A stretch of DNA of 64,000 nucleotides from Taxillus chinensis (GCA_023512835.1 CM042090.1:1434826-1498825), one strand, 5' to 3'; numbered from the stretch's first letter, positions 11,281 to 24,560 are shown. Notes: generated by a model from the letters alone, not told the origin. Program-made: numbers and translations.

Positions 11281-13040
11281 GTCGACATGGTCAATATGAT
11301 GGGGTTGACATAGGTCGACTTAGTCAACTTAGGGTGGTTGAGGTGCCGTGTGGTCGACATCAACCAGGTAGTGTGGTCGACGTTGACCTGTGAGAAGGTC
11401 AATATCGACTAATTGGAGTTTATAGGGAGCTTTGAAGCAGGGCTTTGAAGCAGAGTTCTGAAGAAAACTGTTACGCATCTTCACATTTAAGTGATATACT
11501 TAAGTTGCAATGTAAATAAGGAAATACGCCTCTTTTGGATTCAAAGAAAAATACTAGAAAATCAAATTCCACTCCTTTAAAATGTGTAAGATAGGTTTGG
11601 GCTTAAAGAAATCCATAGCATGCTAGTAGGCACAATGAGAGCCTAGTGAGGCGGTGTGACAAAACCATCGTGGTTAGTTTGATGTTATGGTTTGGCTATG
11701 AGGGCTGAGGTGTCGGTGGGCGGTGAGGGTGGTTGGCATTGTGAGAGCCTCATGGTATGTTGGTTGTTATAATTAGCTTGTACATATGTGTACTACATGG
11801 GATCTTTTGGGGATGTTGTGATACACTTTTTTGTTTGTCTGTGTGATATATGGGGCCATTGGGTCCATGTGAGATATTTGATTGTGTATGGTGCCATATT
11901 GGGTAGTTGAGCTTGAGTTAAGTTGAGCTCGGTGCGGATGTACCCGTGCATGGATTATAATGTACCCTGTTAGGTGAGGCTACGCCTTGGTGGGTGAGGT
12001 TATGACCTGTAGCTTTTGATGAGTTGATGTTGTACTGATGGGATCCTGTTGAGGATCATGGACAAGCTATGTCCTAGTAAAGACAGGCTGTGTCCGGTTA
12101 TTGGGATCCTGGTGAGGATAATGGACAAGTTGTCCTAATGAGGACAAGCTGTGTCTTGAGACTAATACAACATGTGTCCTGATGTGCTGTGGATCCTGTT
12201 TGGGATTGTGGTGGATATGCTGAGTCCTTTTGTAGATAGGCTATCCTGATGATGTGAATTACTGAGGATTCTTTTGGATTGTGGGAGACTTACCTGGTCC
12301 TGATGTGGAGAGCATGTCCTGGTGTGACATTGTATTAATGGGATGTTGTAAGGCTTATAATGACAGGCGGTAGAGGCTCCTAAAATGTTATGCTAGTGTT
12401 AGAGTCCGGTTGTCCTTGGAAAAGTGTTTCATGATATCGAAAATCCTCTCAACCTGGTGTGGTTGAGCAATATGTCCCACAGGGCGGTGGTATTAGATTA
12501 GAATACCTATCTCCTAACACCAAGTGATTGCACCAGTATATTGTGAGGGTTGTCGTTAGAGTTGGATGCTTTGAGTTAGGAATTCGTTCCCTGATTTGGT
12601 TTGCTTCAGGTTGAGTCCTGATATTTGTTGTTGATTTGGTTTGCATTGAGTATGTATTGCATGGTAGGGTGTAGAGTTACAAGTCACCTACTAAGCTTAT
12701 GGCTCACACCTACTATTTTTGTAGTTGTTTGTTGTTGTTTGCCTTTCAGGTGTTGTTAAGGCTAGTAAAGGTTTTTCCTCTAGGAGGACTTTGGCGGTTT
12801 GTACTCTGATGTATAATTGTGGTATGTTGTTAATATATCTATATCATGATATATTGTGTTATACGATGTGGTTTGAGTGTACATGATTACCCGTGATGTA
12901 TGATTGTATTGGTTTGTGATTGAAACAGCACCCATGGTTTTGTCTATTTCGTTGCTTGTCACCAACCTCTTGACCTTCCAGGTGCAAGCAAGGGGAAGTC
13001 ATGTTTCTAGTTCTAGGTTTTTGGAATTGGGAGCGCGACA
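11281..13040 (+). repeat. 3' part of a Tekay-like LTR, left end displaced
   Basis: It is related to the LTR at 28663-30950, sharing an AATGTAAATAAGGAAATAC-like phrase, AAAGAAAAATACTAGAAAA, repeated GGATCCTG/GGACAAG phrases, and the tail CCAACC(C/T)CTTGACC...GGAAGTCATG. It ends GAGCGCGACA at 13040, the family's usual GGGCRTGACA-type end. No primer site follows, so it is a solo or 3' LTR. Its 5' part must lie left of the window, beyond the minus-strand element inserted at 11280. Imperfect short tandem repeats fill about 12040-12330. Confidence 0.7.
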
Positions 13041-14569
13041 CCGATACCGCTTCTTATTAGTTTTTCTGATATGAATAATTTTAGCTCAAATCAAACTTAT
13101 ACACCATTTTGACCCAAAAAATTAGCAAAACATATTTAATTTAAAGTAGTAAATACCATTCAAAATATCAAAATTTATAAACAATAATTGTAAAATAATT
13201 AGATAATAATATTTGAATTATTATACAATTATAAATATAAATGATTAAAATTAAGTGAAACAGGCCCAGGGTAGGATATCCTTCTACCTATTATCGTTTC
13301 CCATCCCTGTTTAGAAGGGGGATCAAATTTTAAAACCATCCCTCAGCCCCGCTTGAGCAAGATAACCCATCTCACATAATGGGAGTAGAGCGAAAAATGA
13401 GCGGGATAACAAGTGTGGGTACCCATTACCCACCCTTACTTATAAATATGAGGGTTTTGTTTAAGAAAACAAGAGTTCCTTATCCATGAATCCTGCATCC
13501 TTTTAAATTTCTAAGCAAAGTTTTTATAAGCAAGGAGAAAGTCTCATATTTAAAATCAATATCAAGTTTGAGCGTTGTAGTACTATTCATTACCAAAAGC
13601 AACCATATTATCGAACCTTCGGTAATGTAACCTCTAGTTCTTGTAATGTAAACAATTTTCTTTCTTTTGCTACTTTAAATAATAAATTTCTAATCGTACC
13701 CTTTTGAACGCTACGTGTCGATTAATTAATCAAAATACGATTATTTGTTCACAAATGTTTACGATCACAGTTAAATTTTTTTAAAAATTAGCAAAAAGAA
13801 TTCACATCGTAAATTTATCTAAAAAAATATAATTAATTAACTGTTAAACTGTGTTATCCTTGTTTAATATGTTTACTATGTGTAGTTTACGAAAATATAA
13901 TAATAATAATAAATATTATTTATTTAATAATAATATAAAAGTGTATATTTATTAAATTATATTAATAAAATAACATTTATATTAATAAAATAACTTTTAT
14001 ATATATTAATTAATTTGTTAATTTTCCATTAATAAATAATTTTTACGAACATAAATAATATTAATAAGCTATTTGTGAATACTTATTCATAAATGTTCAC
14101 GGACAAATTCACAAATTAATATAACAATGGTGTTCATGAACTGTTCGTGAACGACACTATTTCTTAACAAACAAGTATAAACGATCATTTACCAAGCCGA
14201 ACGCGAGCTTGTTTATGAATGTTTGATTCATTTACAACCCTAGTACCAAGATCAGGGCCCGCCTTGCCATTTTGCATGGTGAAGCGACCGATTGAGGCCC
14301 CCAAATTTAGAGGGTCTCTAATTCCTCACCAATGTTTAGAAAAAATTTGTCTCAATGCTAATTAGAACTGTGCAACCAAATGAGATTCAGTTCAGAGCTG
14401 GCTTCTTGCAGCAATAACTAGGTTTTCTTGTATATATGAAATTATAGAGGGTCTCTTTTTATGATTTTGCTTAGGGCCACACAAATAATAGGGCCAGCCG
14501 TGAGAACTAGATAAAAGTTAGTTCAAACCACGACCATGTTGCCATTGCCAAGGAGTACAGATCCTCAAT
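13041..14569. other. AT-rich intergenic DNA, no gene seen
   Basis: No supported coding frame is present. A short GATATCC...CCCATCCC stretch at about 13265-13440 looks like a worn fragment of the TAGGGATG-type repeat seen at 36313 and 50222. Confidence 0.5.
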
Positions 14570-15153
14570 GGTTCTTTGTTTAGTTTTTCCTACGATAGTC
14601 AAAAACGGTAACGTTTTACCATTTTAAATAAAAAAAAGTAAAAATACACTAATCTTATCACAAGCCTGTGGAGCTTCCCTCTCCCTCGACTCTTTGTTCC
14701 TTCTTCAACTTCTCTGGCGGCAAAAGAAAAAAGGAAACAAAAAAACTAGAACATAGAGTAATTTGAGCAGATTTATAGGCAACACTATGTTCTGCAAACC
14801 CATGGCTCTTTAATGAACTTCAAATAACAACCGAAAAATAAAATAAATGCTCTCTATTTAGTTGGGGCAGCAACAACGGAGCCTGAGCTAGTGCTATCCG
14901 GCTGCATCGTTGCTGAAGAGAACAACAGTGATGACGTCAATAGACGTCAACGTAGGAAGGAGATAGCGTTGCAAAGGGCTGTAGCCGGAGGAAAGAGACA
15001 GTATTGACATAGCTGTCGAGAATCACAGGAGAGGTAGGAACTACATCAATAGTTTGCGGGTGATAAAATTATTGTGTTTTTATTTGTTTTTATTTTAGAA
15101 TTCGAAAATGTCACCGTTTTTGACTATCATAAAAAAAGGTAGACAAAAACCCC
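14570..15153. mobile_element. Non-autonomous DNA transposon candidate with about 45-bp inverted ends
   Basis: The left end (14570-14620) and the reverse complement of the right end (15105-15153) align over about 45-50 bases. The exact core is GATAGTCAAAAACGGT. The 580-bp element encodes nothing obvious. I could not find a convincing target duplication, so the superfamily is open. Long imperfect inverted ends would fit a Mutator-like element. Confidence 0.55.
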
Positions 15154-16608
15154 ATCATAGTACTCCTATTGGTGAGGAACAGTCACATGATTAAAGAGGT
15201 CTAAGCAAAGAAAATCATAGAATGAATGATTCCAGAAAGTCTATGCTATTGGATAATAACACCATTTGTAAATATTTCTCGCAAAATGATAACGCTAACA
15301 CTTAGAAGAGAGGCGGGAGATGAGTAAAAATGAGATGAGTAAAAAAAAAAAAACAGAACCGTTGAATATCCGTGCTCGTTGCCGAGCGAGCCAAGATCAG
15401 CCCAGAACTAAAAGTCAACGCCGCTGCTGCGTCTGAAGCGCGGGTCGCCAACCCAACCCAAGGAACAATAGTGATTCGAGCAACGCGCACCAAGGAGAGT
15501 GTGCCACACGCAGGGTGCAATTAAGCTTCGATTTAAATAACGAGGGCGTATTAATAATGCAAAGTTCAAATTAATAATGCCAATCGATTCATATGTGAAC
15601 AATTATTAGGATGTGATTAATACTGGACGTATATTTGTTTGGTCTATTTCATTATGTATCATCTCATCAATCATTCATTTTATAAGATACCATCGCAAGT
15701 GACAATACAAATTTAATTAAGTGATAGAGTTAACAAATAATTTTATTTTAATCCAACGTCATATCCTTCTTAATTTCGTGCTTTTTAATTCATTAATCGT
15801 AAAGATATAAATCTTCCACCAGGGCCCAAGTAAAAACGTCCACCTTATGTAGGCATGGGGATCTCTTTAATATCTGTATTTTATGTATTAATTAATTAAG
15901 AGATTTATTCAAATTACAAATGTAAAGTAGTTTCTTATATTATATTACTTATTATTTCAAATTACAATTACAATTAAGGGTGTGTTGGAATTTGATTCGC
16001 GCAAGTTTCTATTGCTAAATTATGTTCTTGTCTAGGAAACTAAAAATATTAATTTTTTTAAAACCCTTGTTATCAAAATAGAAATCTTTCATATCAAATT
16101 TATCTTAATTTTAAAATTTTAAAATCTTTCATATCTAATGTCCAAAATAAATAAATAAAAAATCATGGCAGCAATCCTCAGTGCCACCCACGCGTACGGG
16201 TTTGACTATACTGTCTACACAAAAAGGAAATCCTCTCGGAGTCCTAGGGTGGGGTCCTAGCATTTCCTGGGAAATCCTTCGGTGTGTGTGTTTAGTGTTT
16301 AATTAATAAAAAAGGCCAAGAGCCATGGCCACAAATTAAAATTTATTCCTAATTAAAATTTATTTATAAAGTAGAGTAATACAATTTTTATTTATTTATT
16401 CCTAATTAAAATTTATTTTCCTAGTTAACAGTAACAGACTGATGACATTAGTAAATAGCAATACAAATTTTTTAAAATTTTTAAAATTTATTTTATGGTA
16501 AATGAGATATGGTAATAAATTATGACTAAAGGATCACCGATCCCAAAACAGTTTACGGTGGCTTTTTTTTTTTTTTTGATATAAAAAAATTGCAAAAATG
16601 TGAAGCGT
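15154..16608. other. Intergenic DNA downstream of the AP2 gene
   Basis: AT-rich with no supportable gene. The short minus-strand frames at 15302-15602 have no recognisable content. The 3' untranslated part of the minus-strand AP2 gene must begin at the right edge. Confidence 0.45.
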
Positions 16609-19600
16609 TCAGACGGCTGGCAAGGCGAAGCGTTCCGCCACCGCCAGCTCCGACGGCTGACAACAAGAAGCATTCAAACCCTCACGCGCCACCGCTGCGG
16701 CCTCTGCGGCCACATTTTCCGGCCCCTCGAATATGAATTCGATGTTCTCCTCGAACTCCTGGTCGACGAACATGTCAGTGAGCCCCGGGTCGTCGAGCGG
16801 CACGTCCGGGACGGACGGGAAGGCGGCGGCTTCCAGGTGGCAGAAGCCCCAGGGGAACTGGAAATCGGTGTCCTCGTACAGGTCCAGCACCACCAGCGGC
16901 TGCGCCGGGGGCGGAGCGCTCATGAGGTGATGGTGAGGCAGTTGGAGTTGGGAGGAGATGTCAATATTTGCGGGGGCGCCGGGGGGCTTTTGGAGGGCTT
17001 TTTGGGCGGTGGAGCAGCTAGGCGGCGCGTGTGGCATTTTCTCGCGCCCAAAGTAGTGGCTGAGGTGGAAGTTCGTCACCGCGTTTGTCCCTCTGTACTC
17101 TATGGCTGCCATGTCATACGCCTCCGCTGCCTCCTCTTGGGTATCTTGCAAAATCAATCAAATAAAATAATAATTGGCTTTTTTAAAAAAAAAAAAAACA
17201 AACCAAAATTCAAACACAAAATCAAATAAGAAAGGAGGAGGAAAGGACAGCAGCACGTACCCATTAAAAAACAAAACATAACAAAACACGTGACCAAAAA
17301 AGAGGGGGTATAATGCACGTGACAGCCCGCGTGTTATCTGCTTACTGTTCATAGGACGTGAAAGTTTTCTTCTTCTTCTTAAAACGAGGGCAACTAAAAA
17401 AATTATATAGTTTTAAAAAAATTTATCCGTTCATTTTAAATTTCTTTATCAAAATAAATTTAAATTAGAAAAATAATCAAAGCCAGACCAAATCAATTTA
17501 ATCCGGATCGATTACATGTAAAATATATACACTTAGGATTTAAAAAAACTCAAAATATACGCATAAAACAAGTAACTGTCAAATGTCCACACTCTAATGC
17601 AGCCTTTTATTTATTTATTAACTGTCAACGTAGCTTTGATGGTGAGGTATTTCATAAAACAAGAAATGGTCATAGGCCAACATGATAACTAATAAAATTT
17701 ATTTTTAAATAGAATATTCAATTTATTTATTGCCGGACGACTTGCAAGGTGTATAAAATTTATAATGTAAAAGAAAGAAAGAAAGAAATAATCAAATTTC
17801 GGGCATCACGGGTCGTCTTGCAATAAAATTGAAGGCACAATAAACGTACTGTAAGTCCCCAAATAGAGATATTTGTTTCCGTACACTCTGCCAATTCGCG
17901 CCTCCCACCGTCCGTTGTGGTGATGCCTGGCAAAAGAAAGTTTATAATTAAATTTTACATTTCCTCAAAAAAAAAAAAACAATAATACTGATTTAATCAT
18001 ACGTGAAGGAGGAATAAAAAAGATTCTAGATGTATGTATGTGGACACGTGTGCAAATCGAAGACACGTGTGTGCGCACACGTACCTTGCAACCCCACGAT
18101 ATTTAGAAACGCCCCTGGAGAATCCACTGCTGCGCCGCCTCAGGGACGCCAGGAACTCCTCTCTTGTCGTTTTGTCCATCTCTTTGAGGTCCTCCTGATA
18201 CCTTTCCAGCTGTACAATTTTGGAATTTACGGATTAAAAACAAATGCATTTTTTAAAATAATAATAATAATAATAATAATTTTTTTGTGCGTGTTGATTG
18301 GTGGAAGTAGTATTTAATCAAAAAAAGAAAAGAAAATAGGCTTTATTGAATCGTTTTTATTTTTATTTTTTATTTTAACCCTTCCTCTGTTTATTAATTA
18401 TAACCTAATGTTTGAGGATTTTAATGTACTAAATTGGAGCCACGGGTAGGGGAAGGGGAAAGGAAAGTAGTACTAAATCAACTAAACAAGGATATTCATG
18501 TGTCATAGTTTGCCCAAACAGACCGCGTCTTTAGTGGGGGATTAAATAAACTTTCTTTGACTTCAAATTTGTTGGATGCGTCACTTAAGGCCCTGCCCCC
18601 ACAAAACAATTAATCTTAACCCACTCTTCTTGTAATAGTTATGCAAAATAAGTGACCCCTTTGATCCCACCATTTAATGCGGTAAACTCTTTGGTTTATT
18701 TTGTTTGAATTAATTGTATTTTGTTTATTCCCGGCATATGCTATTATTGATTACAGAAACTAAATTTGATGTAACAGCATTAAATTGCGAAGTAGGCTGA
18801 AGATAAGGAGATGCTAATCTGTCATCATTAGCCACAGATTACCACCTAAATCCATAAGATAAACGCAATTTTATCTCGAAGATGGTAAATTCAATACCCG
18901 ATCATGAAATTGAGCGAGTGTTTAATTAAAAAGAATAATAATATTTTTAAACAAAATCATCAGTCAATCTTGGGGGAAAAAAAAACAGAGCAGTACTCCT
19001 ATTCCTATAATTGAAACCATAAAGATAGGCTAAAAAAAAGAGAGCGATACCGGAAAATTCAAAGTGGCGCTGGGCCCCCAGTACTTGAGGGCAGCGAGAT
19101 CGTAGGTACGAGCAGCAGCTTCTTCGTCGTCATATGCCCCTACGCATTTTTATTGAACCCAAGATATATAATTGTAAAAATCATTGATTCTAATATTTTT
19201 ATAATAAAAATCAGAGGGGAGAGAGAGAAAATTACTTACCCAAATAAACTAAGCAGCCACAAAAGCCAGTGGGAACGTTGCAATATTGACAGTGACGATA
19301 AACAAACACAACAATCAGTCAGACGACGACCCAGAAAAGACCAACAGAAACAATTAATATAAAAACAAAACAAAAAAAATGTCGGGGATCTCCTTGGTTT
19401 CGCCTCCGATTTCCTTAATCACGTGTTCTACTTGTCTCATTTTGAATTTAGATTCTCCCTAAAAACTACAAAATACCAAAAAAAGAAGAAGAAGATGCAA
19501 GTACAAGAAGAAGAAGAAGAAGAAGAAGAAGAAGAAGAAGAAAAGAGCTTAATTACCTTGACGACCCTTCTTGCGATGGGCATCGTTCCAGGCGGTCCTG

Positions 19601-19991
19601 TCCCATAGATGCGCCTCGAATCTCCCGGATAATCTGTGCCTGACCCAACCCCCAAATTTCAAAATGACAACCACATGCATGCAATTCAAGGAAAACAAAA
19701 ATGGAGAGACCTGGTCACTCCATACGCGCGCGCGCGCACACACACATACATAAAAGAAATTAAAGCCCAAAAATGGAGAGACCTGGTCACTCCTCTATAG
19801 ATGGAGCTCCGCCTGTACCCGGATGATGGCCGGGGAGATGCAGTGGTGGAGCTCCGCGGTTTCCCGGCCACGGACGCCGCTTTCTTGATGATCCGTTGGG
19901 CCCTGGGTCGACCCGATTGGTTGCTTCGAACGGAATGCCCGGGCGAAGAAGCGGATGATGAAGAGCCCGACTCAGAAGTACACTTCTTCAT
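16609..19991 (-). CDS. WRINKLED1-like double-AP2 transcription factor, 7 exons
   Basis: Exons on the minus strand are 19991-19783, 19639-19557, 19248-19240, 19139-19051, 18209-18085, 17926-17850 and 17144-16609. All introns are GT-AG. Together they give 1128 nt, a continuous frame of 375 residues. After a Ser-rich basic N-terminus come two AP2 DNA-binding domains. The first runs from SIYRGVTR through [34 protein letters not shown] and LKYWGP to LNFP. The linker contains [20 protein letters not shown]. The second contains [40 protein letters not shown] and [15 protein letters not shown]. An acidic, hydrophobic C-terminus may activate transcription. WRI1-type factors act in the nucleus and switch on glycolytic, fatty-acid or wax genes. 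This particular target set is inferred from family only, and WRI3/WRI4-type membership is equally possible. The start is the first ATG of the exon-1 frame. Confidence 0.9.
19240..19248 (-). other. 9-nt microexon of the AP2 gene (VYL)
   Basis: On the minus strand, GCTGCTTAG is followed by TTTATTTGG and then GTAAGTAA: an acceptor, nine coding bases and a strong donor. Spliced between exon 2 (ending CAAG) and exon 4 (starting GGGCATATG), it gives QVYLGAY, exactly the conserved AP2 core. A 9-nt exon at this position is known in AP2/WRI genes. Confidence 0.9.
19696..19793 (-). repeat. 26-bp direct repeat duplicating the exon-1 splice donor
   Basis: Bases 19696-19721 and 19768-19793 are identical. 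Each contains the exon-1 end GTGACCAG and its donor GTCTCTCC (minus strand). The copies are 72 bases apart, and the segment between them has no stop in the gene's frame. Confidence 0.85.
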
Positions 19992-20290
19992 TTCGGCCCC
20001 CCAAACCCCAAAAAAGCAAAGATCAAAGTGTGTGCGTATATATATATAGTATATATGTATATATAGAGAGAGAGGGAGAGAGAGAGATAGAGAGAGAGAG
20101 ACAGGGGGAGGGGGCTACATAGATTTGTGCTCGTGGGTAGCTGAAGTGGGTTACCAAAAAACAAGTAGGGGAGAGAGTGTGTGTGCTGCGTGCGTGCGTG
20201 AGAGTGAGGGACTGAGGGGTGAGAGAGAAGGGGAGTTGGATTTTTGGAAAATACAGTGGAGAAAGAGATATAGTAATTTAATGGCACAGG
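19992..20290 (-). promoter_or_regulatory. CT-rich 5' untranslated region of the AP2 gene
   Basis: Upstream of the start codon the minus strand has (TA)n at about 20040-20060, then long CT/CTCTCTC runs at 20062-20110 and CT-rich sequence up to 20240. Pyrimidine-rich leaders of this type are common in plant regulatory genes. The transcription start cannot be placed. Confidence 0.45.
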
Positions 20291-21576
20291 CTGGGTAGGG
20301 TTCAGTTGGGGTCAGCAGGGTTTTTGTAGTGCATGGGGTTCTTTAATTAACCATGTGTTGGGTTAATTTGAGCACACCAATCGAACACCTGGCTGTTGTT
20401 GCTGGCCTTGTTCTGTTTGCGAATTGCGCTGGCAGGCAGGCCTTGGGCACCCCTTTCGCGGCCCATAATTTGTAGCTTTGTAGTTTCTACTGCTACCACG
20501 TACTCGTTTGCCTTCGTGTCGACTCAATTCAATGGCTTTGAGGATTCCTGCAAAAACGAATTTAGTCTCACCGTGGGCTGCGAGTAAAAACCAACTCATT
20601 TAACCTATTTGATACGTGTCTAGCTTTGTTATTTTGTTTAAGTTTCACCATTTTTTCCCTGCTTTTTTAAGTTGGAGTTCGAATCTTATTTAAATTTTAA
20701 ATCATAAAAAAACAATTTTATAACTGAAGCTATAATATTTTGTTTAAAAATGTGTTTGATATAAGTTTTCATCTTTTTGTTTTTTAAGGATTGGCATTCA
20801 CATATAAATAGAAAATCTTTTGTTACCGTGACTGCAGTCGACACACTAGAATCAGATCACCGAATCGTTGTGCCCGTCACTGACGTCATCCATGGTATAG
20901 ATGCTGCGCTTCACCAACATAGGCCTTCTTGCTCTTCTCACACCATCAAACCGATACCACCTTGTTGCATCGCTCAGCCTCAACCACTCACCCAAGACAT
21001 CCACTATTGATGTGTTGCTTGTTGTCCCTAATTGAACATGCTATGCCGCCCGGCTACTGCTAACATTGTCGACTGAGTTGCAAGTGCACTCCTCACCTTA
21101 TCCAATTGAACACTACAAATCTAACGACTTTTTCTCACACCGTCACCAAAGAATAATGGCACGGTTTGCTTCTATTGAATTCTACTGCTCTATCATCGGC
21201 GTCCAACCATCATCATTCTATTCAAATAGATTCAACATCGTGATTCAATTTAAAACACTACACAATCCAACAACCTAATAAAAGATCAATTTAATCTTAA
21301 AAGAAGCGTTGTATCACTTAATGGGGATACATAAACAATTAAAAATATGAATAAGCATAAAAAAAAAGCATAATTTGTTATGTTTTTAAATTTTGTGACA
21401 GTGAAACTGAGTAAGTGCACCTCAAAGATTTATGGGAGTTGATCGACTAGCATCTTAAAAAAAACTATCCAATGGATACTATCTTTACTTGCCTTGTATA
21501 ATCAAACAAAAGATATTCTTATACATTTCCATAGATATACCAAACGTGGCAAAATCAACTTAAAGTCCCAAACCAA

Positions 21577-21649
<73 letters not shown>

Positions 21650-22433
21650 GTGTGTATTAACAAGTATCAAGTTCAACTTCGTACAAAAAAGCAAAATCAA
21701 TAGTCTCAATAAATCTCAATATATAACAAACTAAATCATTACATCAGAGTAGGAGTTTGAGATTCGCTCCTATAGCCTCAATAGATAAACTCAGTCGGTG
21801 GCCTACACCTCCACATCACCTTTACGACCCAACCATGCATAGAATCTGTATGTTAAGTGTATGCATGTACTAATATAATGCTCTAGACTACCCTCTCAAA
21901 CCACAATTCTAACCATTGGACCGTCCATTGTCCAACAAAAATCACACATAAATTAGGATTGTGACAGTCAACATCGACATGAAGTCCCTCAATTAATTAA
22001 ATTCACATAAGGTTATGGAACAATTATATTGAGATATTATTGATCTTATTCATAAGAAGATATTAATGATAAGGAACTTTTAACCAATGCAAGTTTATTT
22101 TCTTTTAATAATTAGTCACTATAGCCTTCACCAACCTTTAATAACTACATCAAGTCCCTCATACTTTTTAGGATAATTAAATTTAATTCAAACATTGATA
22201 AATAATTTAGAAAATTAAACAAGGGGTAGAAATCTTAAATCCTTGGAAAATAAGACAAATCGAACTATAATCAAGTGGAACCGAAAAAAACAAATAAACA
22301 AAGTAGAAACCTCATTGTAAAATAGGTATTGAAAGGGCATTGTGAAGGTGCTAACCCTTCCCCACACGTAACCAACTCCTGGATTCGGCTCTAGTGATGT
22401 AAGGGTGACCATTCTTATTAGGGGATGGTCACC
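20291..22433. other. Intergenic DNA with a (TA)n microsatellite
   Basis: No gene is recognisable. A (TA)n run spans about 21580-21645. The frame at 20777-21010 shows no known domain. Confidence 0.5.
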
Positions 22434-23450
22434 CTAAAAACAGTTAGTGACATCTATTGTTATTCTTAGTACAATTTGGATGAAGGGGGGAACTGCATCC
22501 TTAAAAGTGGGTTTTCCCATGAAGAGTGATGACACTCTCAACTGTTCTATAACAATATCAATATTCATGTTCTCATTTTGAAAAGTCTTACTAATAGTAT
22601 TAATAACAAACAACAAGTTATGCCAAATAATTATAGCAACCAAGAGCTCAAAATTCTCAAATTCATATGTTGTGGTTGTCTTAGCATCACTAAATAATTT
22701 AAGATCATCATATGAATCTGCCAAGTCGAGTAATGCATCTCTTATTTGAGAAGCTTAATACATTATTGCTTTAATACTCTCAATCCCAGCGTGTTTATGA
22801 AAGAGGTTTCATTGTGAGACCATCTATATTATCTTTAAAGACCTTCAATTATTTTAGAGAAGAATAAAAAATTACATATATGCGTTGCAACACTTAAAAA
22901 AATGCTTACATTTAGCATAGGAGTTCGCCATGTCACAAAGTGAAAGGTTGAGGCTATGATAACCACACGAAGTGTAAAAAGCTCAAGGATTTATTTTAGG
23001 CATTTTTCTAAACACATTTGTGTTTCCCTTTCATGTTAGAGTTATTGTCATAGCTTTGTACTCTTACATCACTAATATCAAGTTGAAACGCTTCTAAAGC
23101 TTCTACTTGGACATCAGAAAGGCCCAGGCCAATTGGATGATGAACTTTTAAAAATTTGAGTTACAACATCCAAAAACCGAATTACAAGTAACATTTGTTA
23201 TTCATAGCTTATATCTAGAGTCCAATAAAGTAGTATTGAAAAGTATTTTGCTTGTATGATTTTTTTCTCTAACACTCTTGACCTCATTTCCTATTAATTG
23301 TATCATCTCATTTTGAATCTTATGGATAGTGAGAACGCATTTTAGTACCTTCAATATGCTGAAAATGTTCTCACATTACTGAATCAAATTTAGCAATCAT
23401 TTGAATTATGCCCAAAAAACTCCATTACTCTCTTTATATATTTTCTCATA
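22434..23450 (-). pseudogene. hAT transposase pseudogene (TTF-type), C-terminal part
   Basis: Read on the minus strand this carries the middle and end of a plant TTF-type zinc-finger hAT transposase, related to the DUF4371/ZNF862 group. Visible blocks are NSNMKGKHK, VLQRIYVIF, DNIDGLTMKPLS and ADSYDDLKLFSDAKTTTTYE, then FELLVAIIIWHNLLFVINTI and SKTFQNENMNIDIVIEQLR. Several in-frame stops are present. The sequence runs into the solo LTR at 23451 and resumes at 35984. Such proteins cut and paste hAT elements, and domesticated versions exist, but this copy is broken. Confidence 0.8.
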
Positions 23451-23773
23451 TGTGAGGACTCGTATCCTAGTTCTGAGAGTTAGAGGTTGGGAGGTGTCTT
23501 ATGGTGCTAAAATTCTAGTTTTTATTTGTTTTCTAGTATGTTGGAGTGAGCAAGGGAGGATCATGGTAAAATACGGATCATCATGGTCAAATCCGATGCA
23601 TCAGTAAGGATCTGAGCGATCCCTTAGCACGTAGCAAGCCTCAGTAGTCTAAAGTAATCCATAGCATTTCTAGCTTGAATTGATCCGCAGCATCAGTGAT
23701 CTGGGGTAACGGAGGCCGGCGCGAGGTCGACATATGTTCTAGGCCACGTCGACCAAGTATAGTGTGTTTTCTT

Positions 23774-23821
<48 letters not shown>

Positions 23822-23867
23822 GGAGATTTCGTATTTTTCGGGAGGGAGAAATCCTAGCCGTCGTCAC

Positions 23868-23915
<48 letters not shown>

Positions 23916-24166
23916 GTGGCGTGGAAGGTGGAAATCGAATCCTTGGGTCAAGATCGCAAAGTGCAAGCTTCCAATTCATTTTTCCAGCAGAGGTAGGTGG
24001 TTCTGTCTTCTAGAGTCTGTTCCTATGTGTGTGAAAAGTTATAATATTGGAATTTCAAACTCTATTTGATATCACGGTTTTGGGGAGATTGTATTGTGAC
24101 TGCAAAATTGATATATATATATATATACATATTGAGATATATATATATATATATATATACATATTG

Positions 24167-24206
<40 letters not shown>

Positions 24207-24362
24207 TGTGTTGTAATATATGTATATGAAATGGAGATGCTATGGGAAATCATATTGAGATATATTGTGTTTTTGGGGTGAATGTGCGAGAATTGTTATT
24301 CTATAATAGTGATGTGTGATGAGGTGTTTGTGTATTGTGCTGTTGTGCTTGAATGTGTGAAA

Positions 24363-24560
24363 TTGAGGTTCCAATGAGGAAACAGTCCATGGGATGGACA
24401 TGAGTTATTGGGCTCTTATTGAGGGGACAGTCCTAGATTGGACATGAGATATTGAGGTTCCATTGAGGGAACAGTCCATGGGATGGACATGAGTTATTGA
24501 GGTCCCATTAAGGGGACAGTCCAAGAATGGACCCGAGTATTGAAGTTCCATTGAGGGAAC
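24363..24560 (+). repeat. About 60-bp tandem array in the solo LTR
   Basis: Just over three imperfect units of the form TTGAGGTTCCATTGAGG, GAACAGTCCATGGGATGGAC, ATGAGTTA follow each other. Comparable but different arrays sit at the same position in the other LTRs of this family (12040-12330, 52722-52860). Confidence 0.8.

Noticed and set aside
16600..17229. 209-codon plus-strand frame over the last AP2 exon
   Set aside because: It is the antisense shadow of the GC-rich coding exon, which has conserved AP2 sequence on the minus strand.
19500..19545. (GAA)n run read as a glutamate-rich peptide
   Set aside because: It lies in an intron of the AP2 gene, directly after a donor site, and is a simple repeat.
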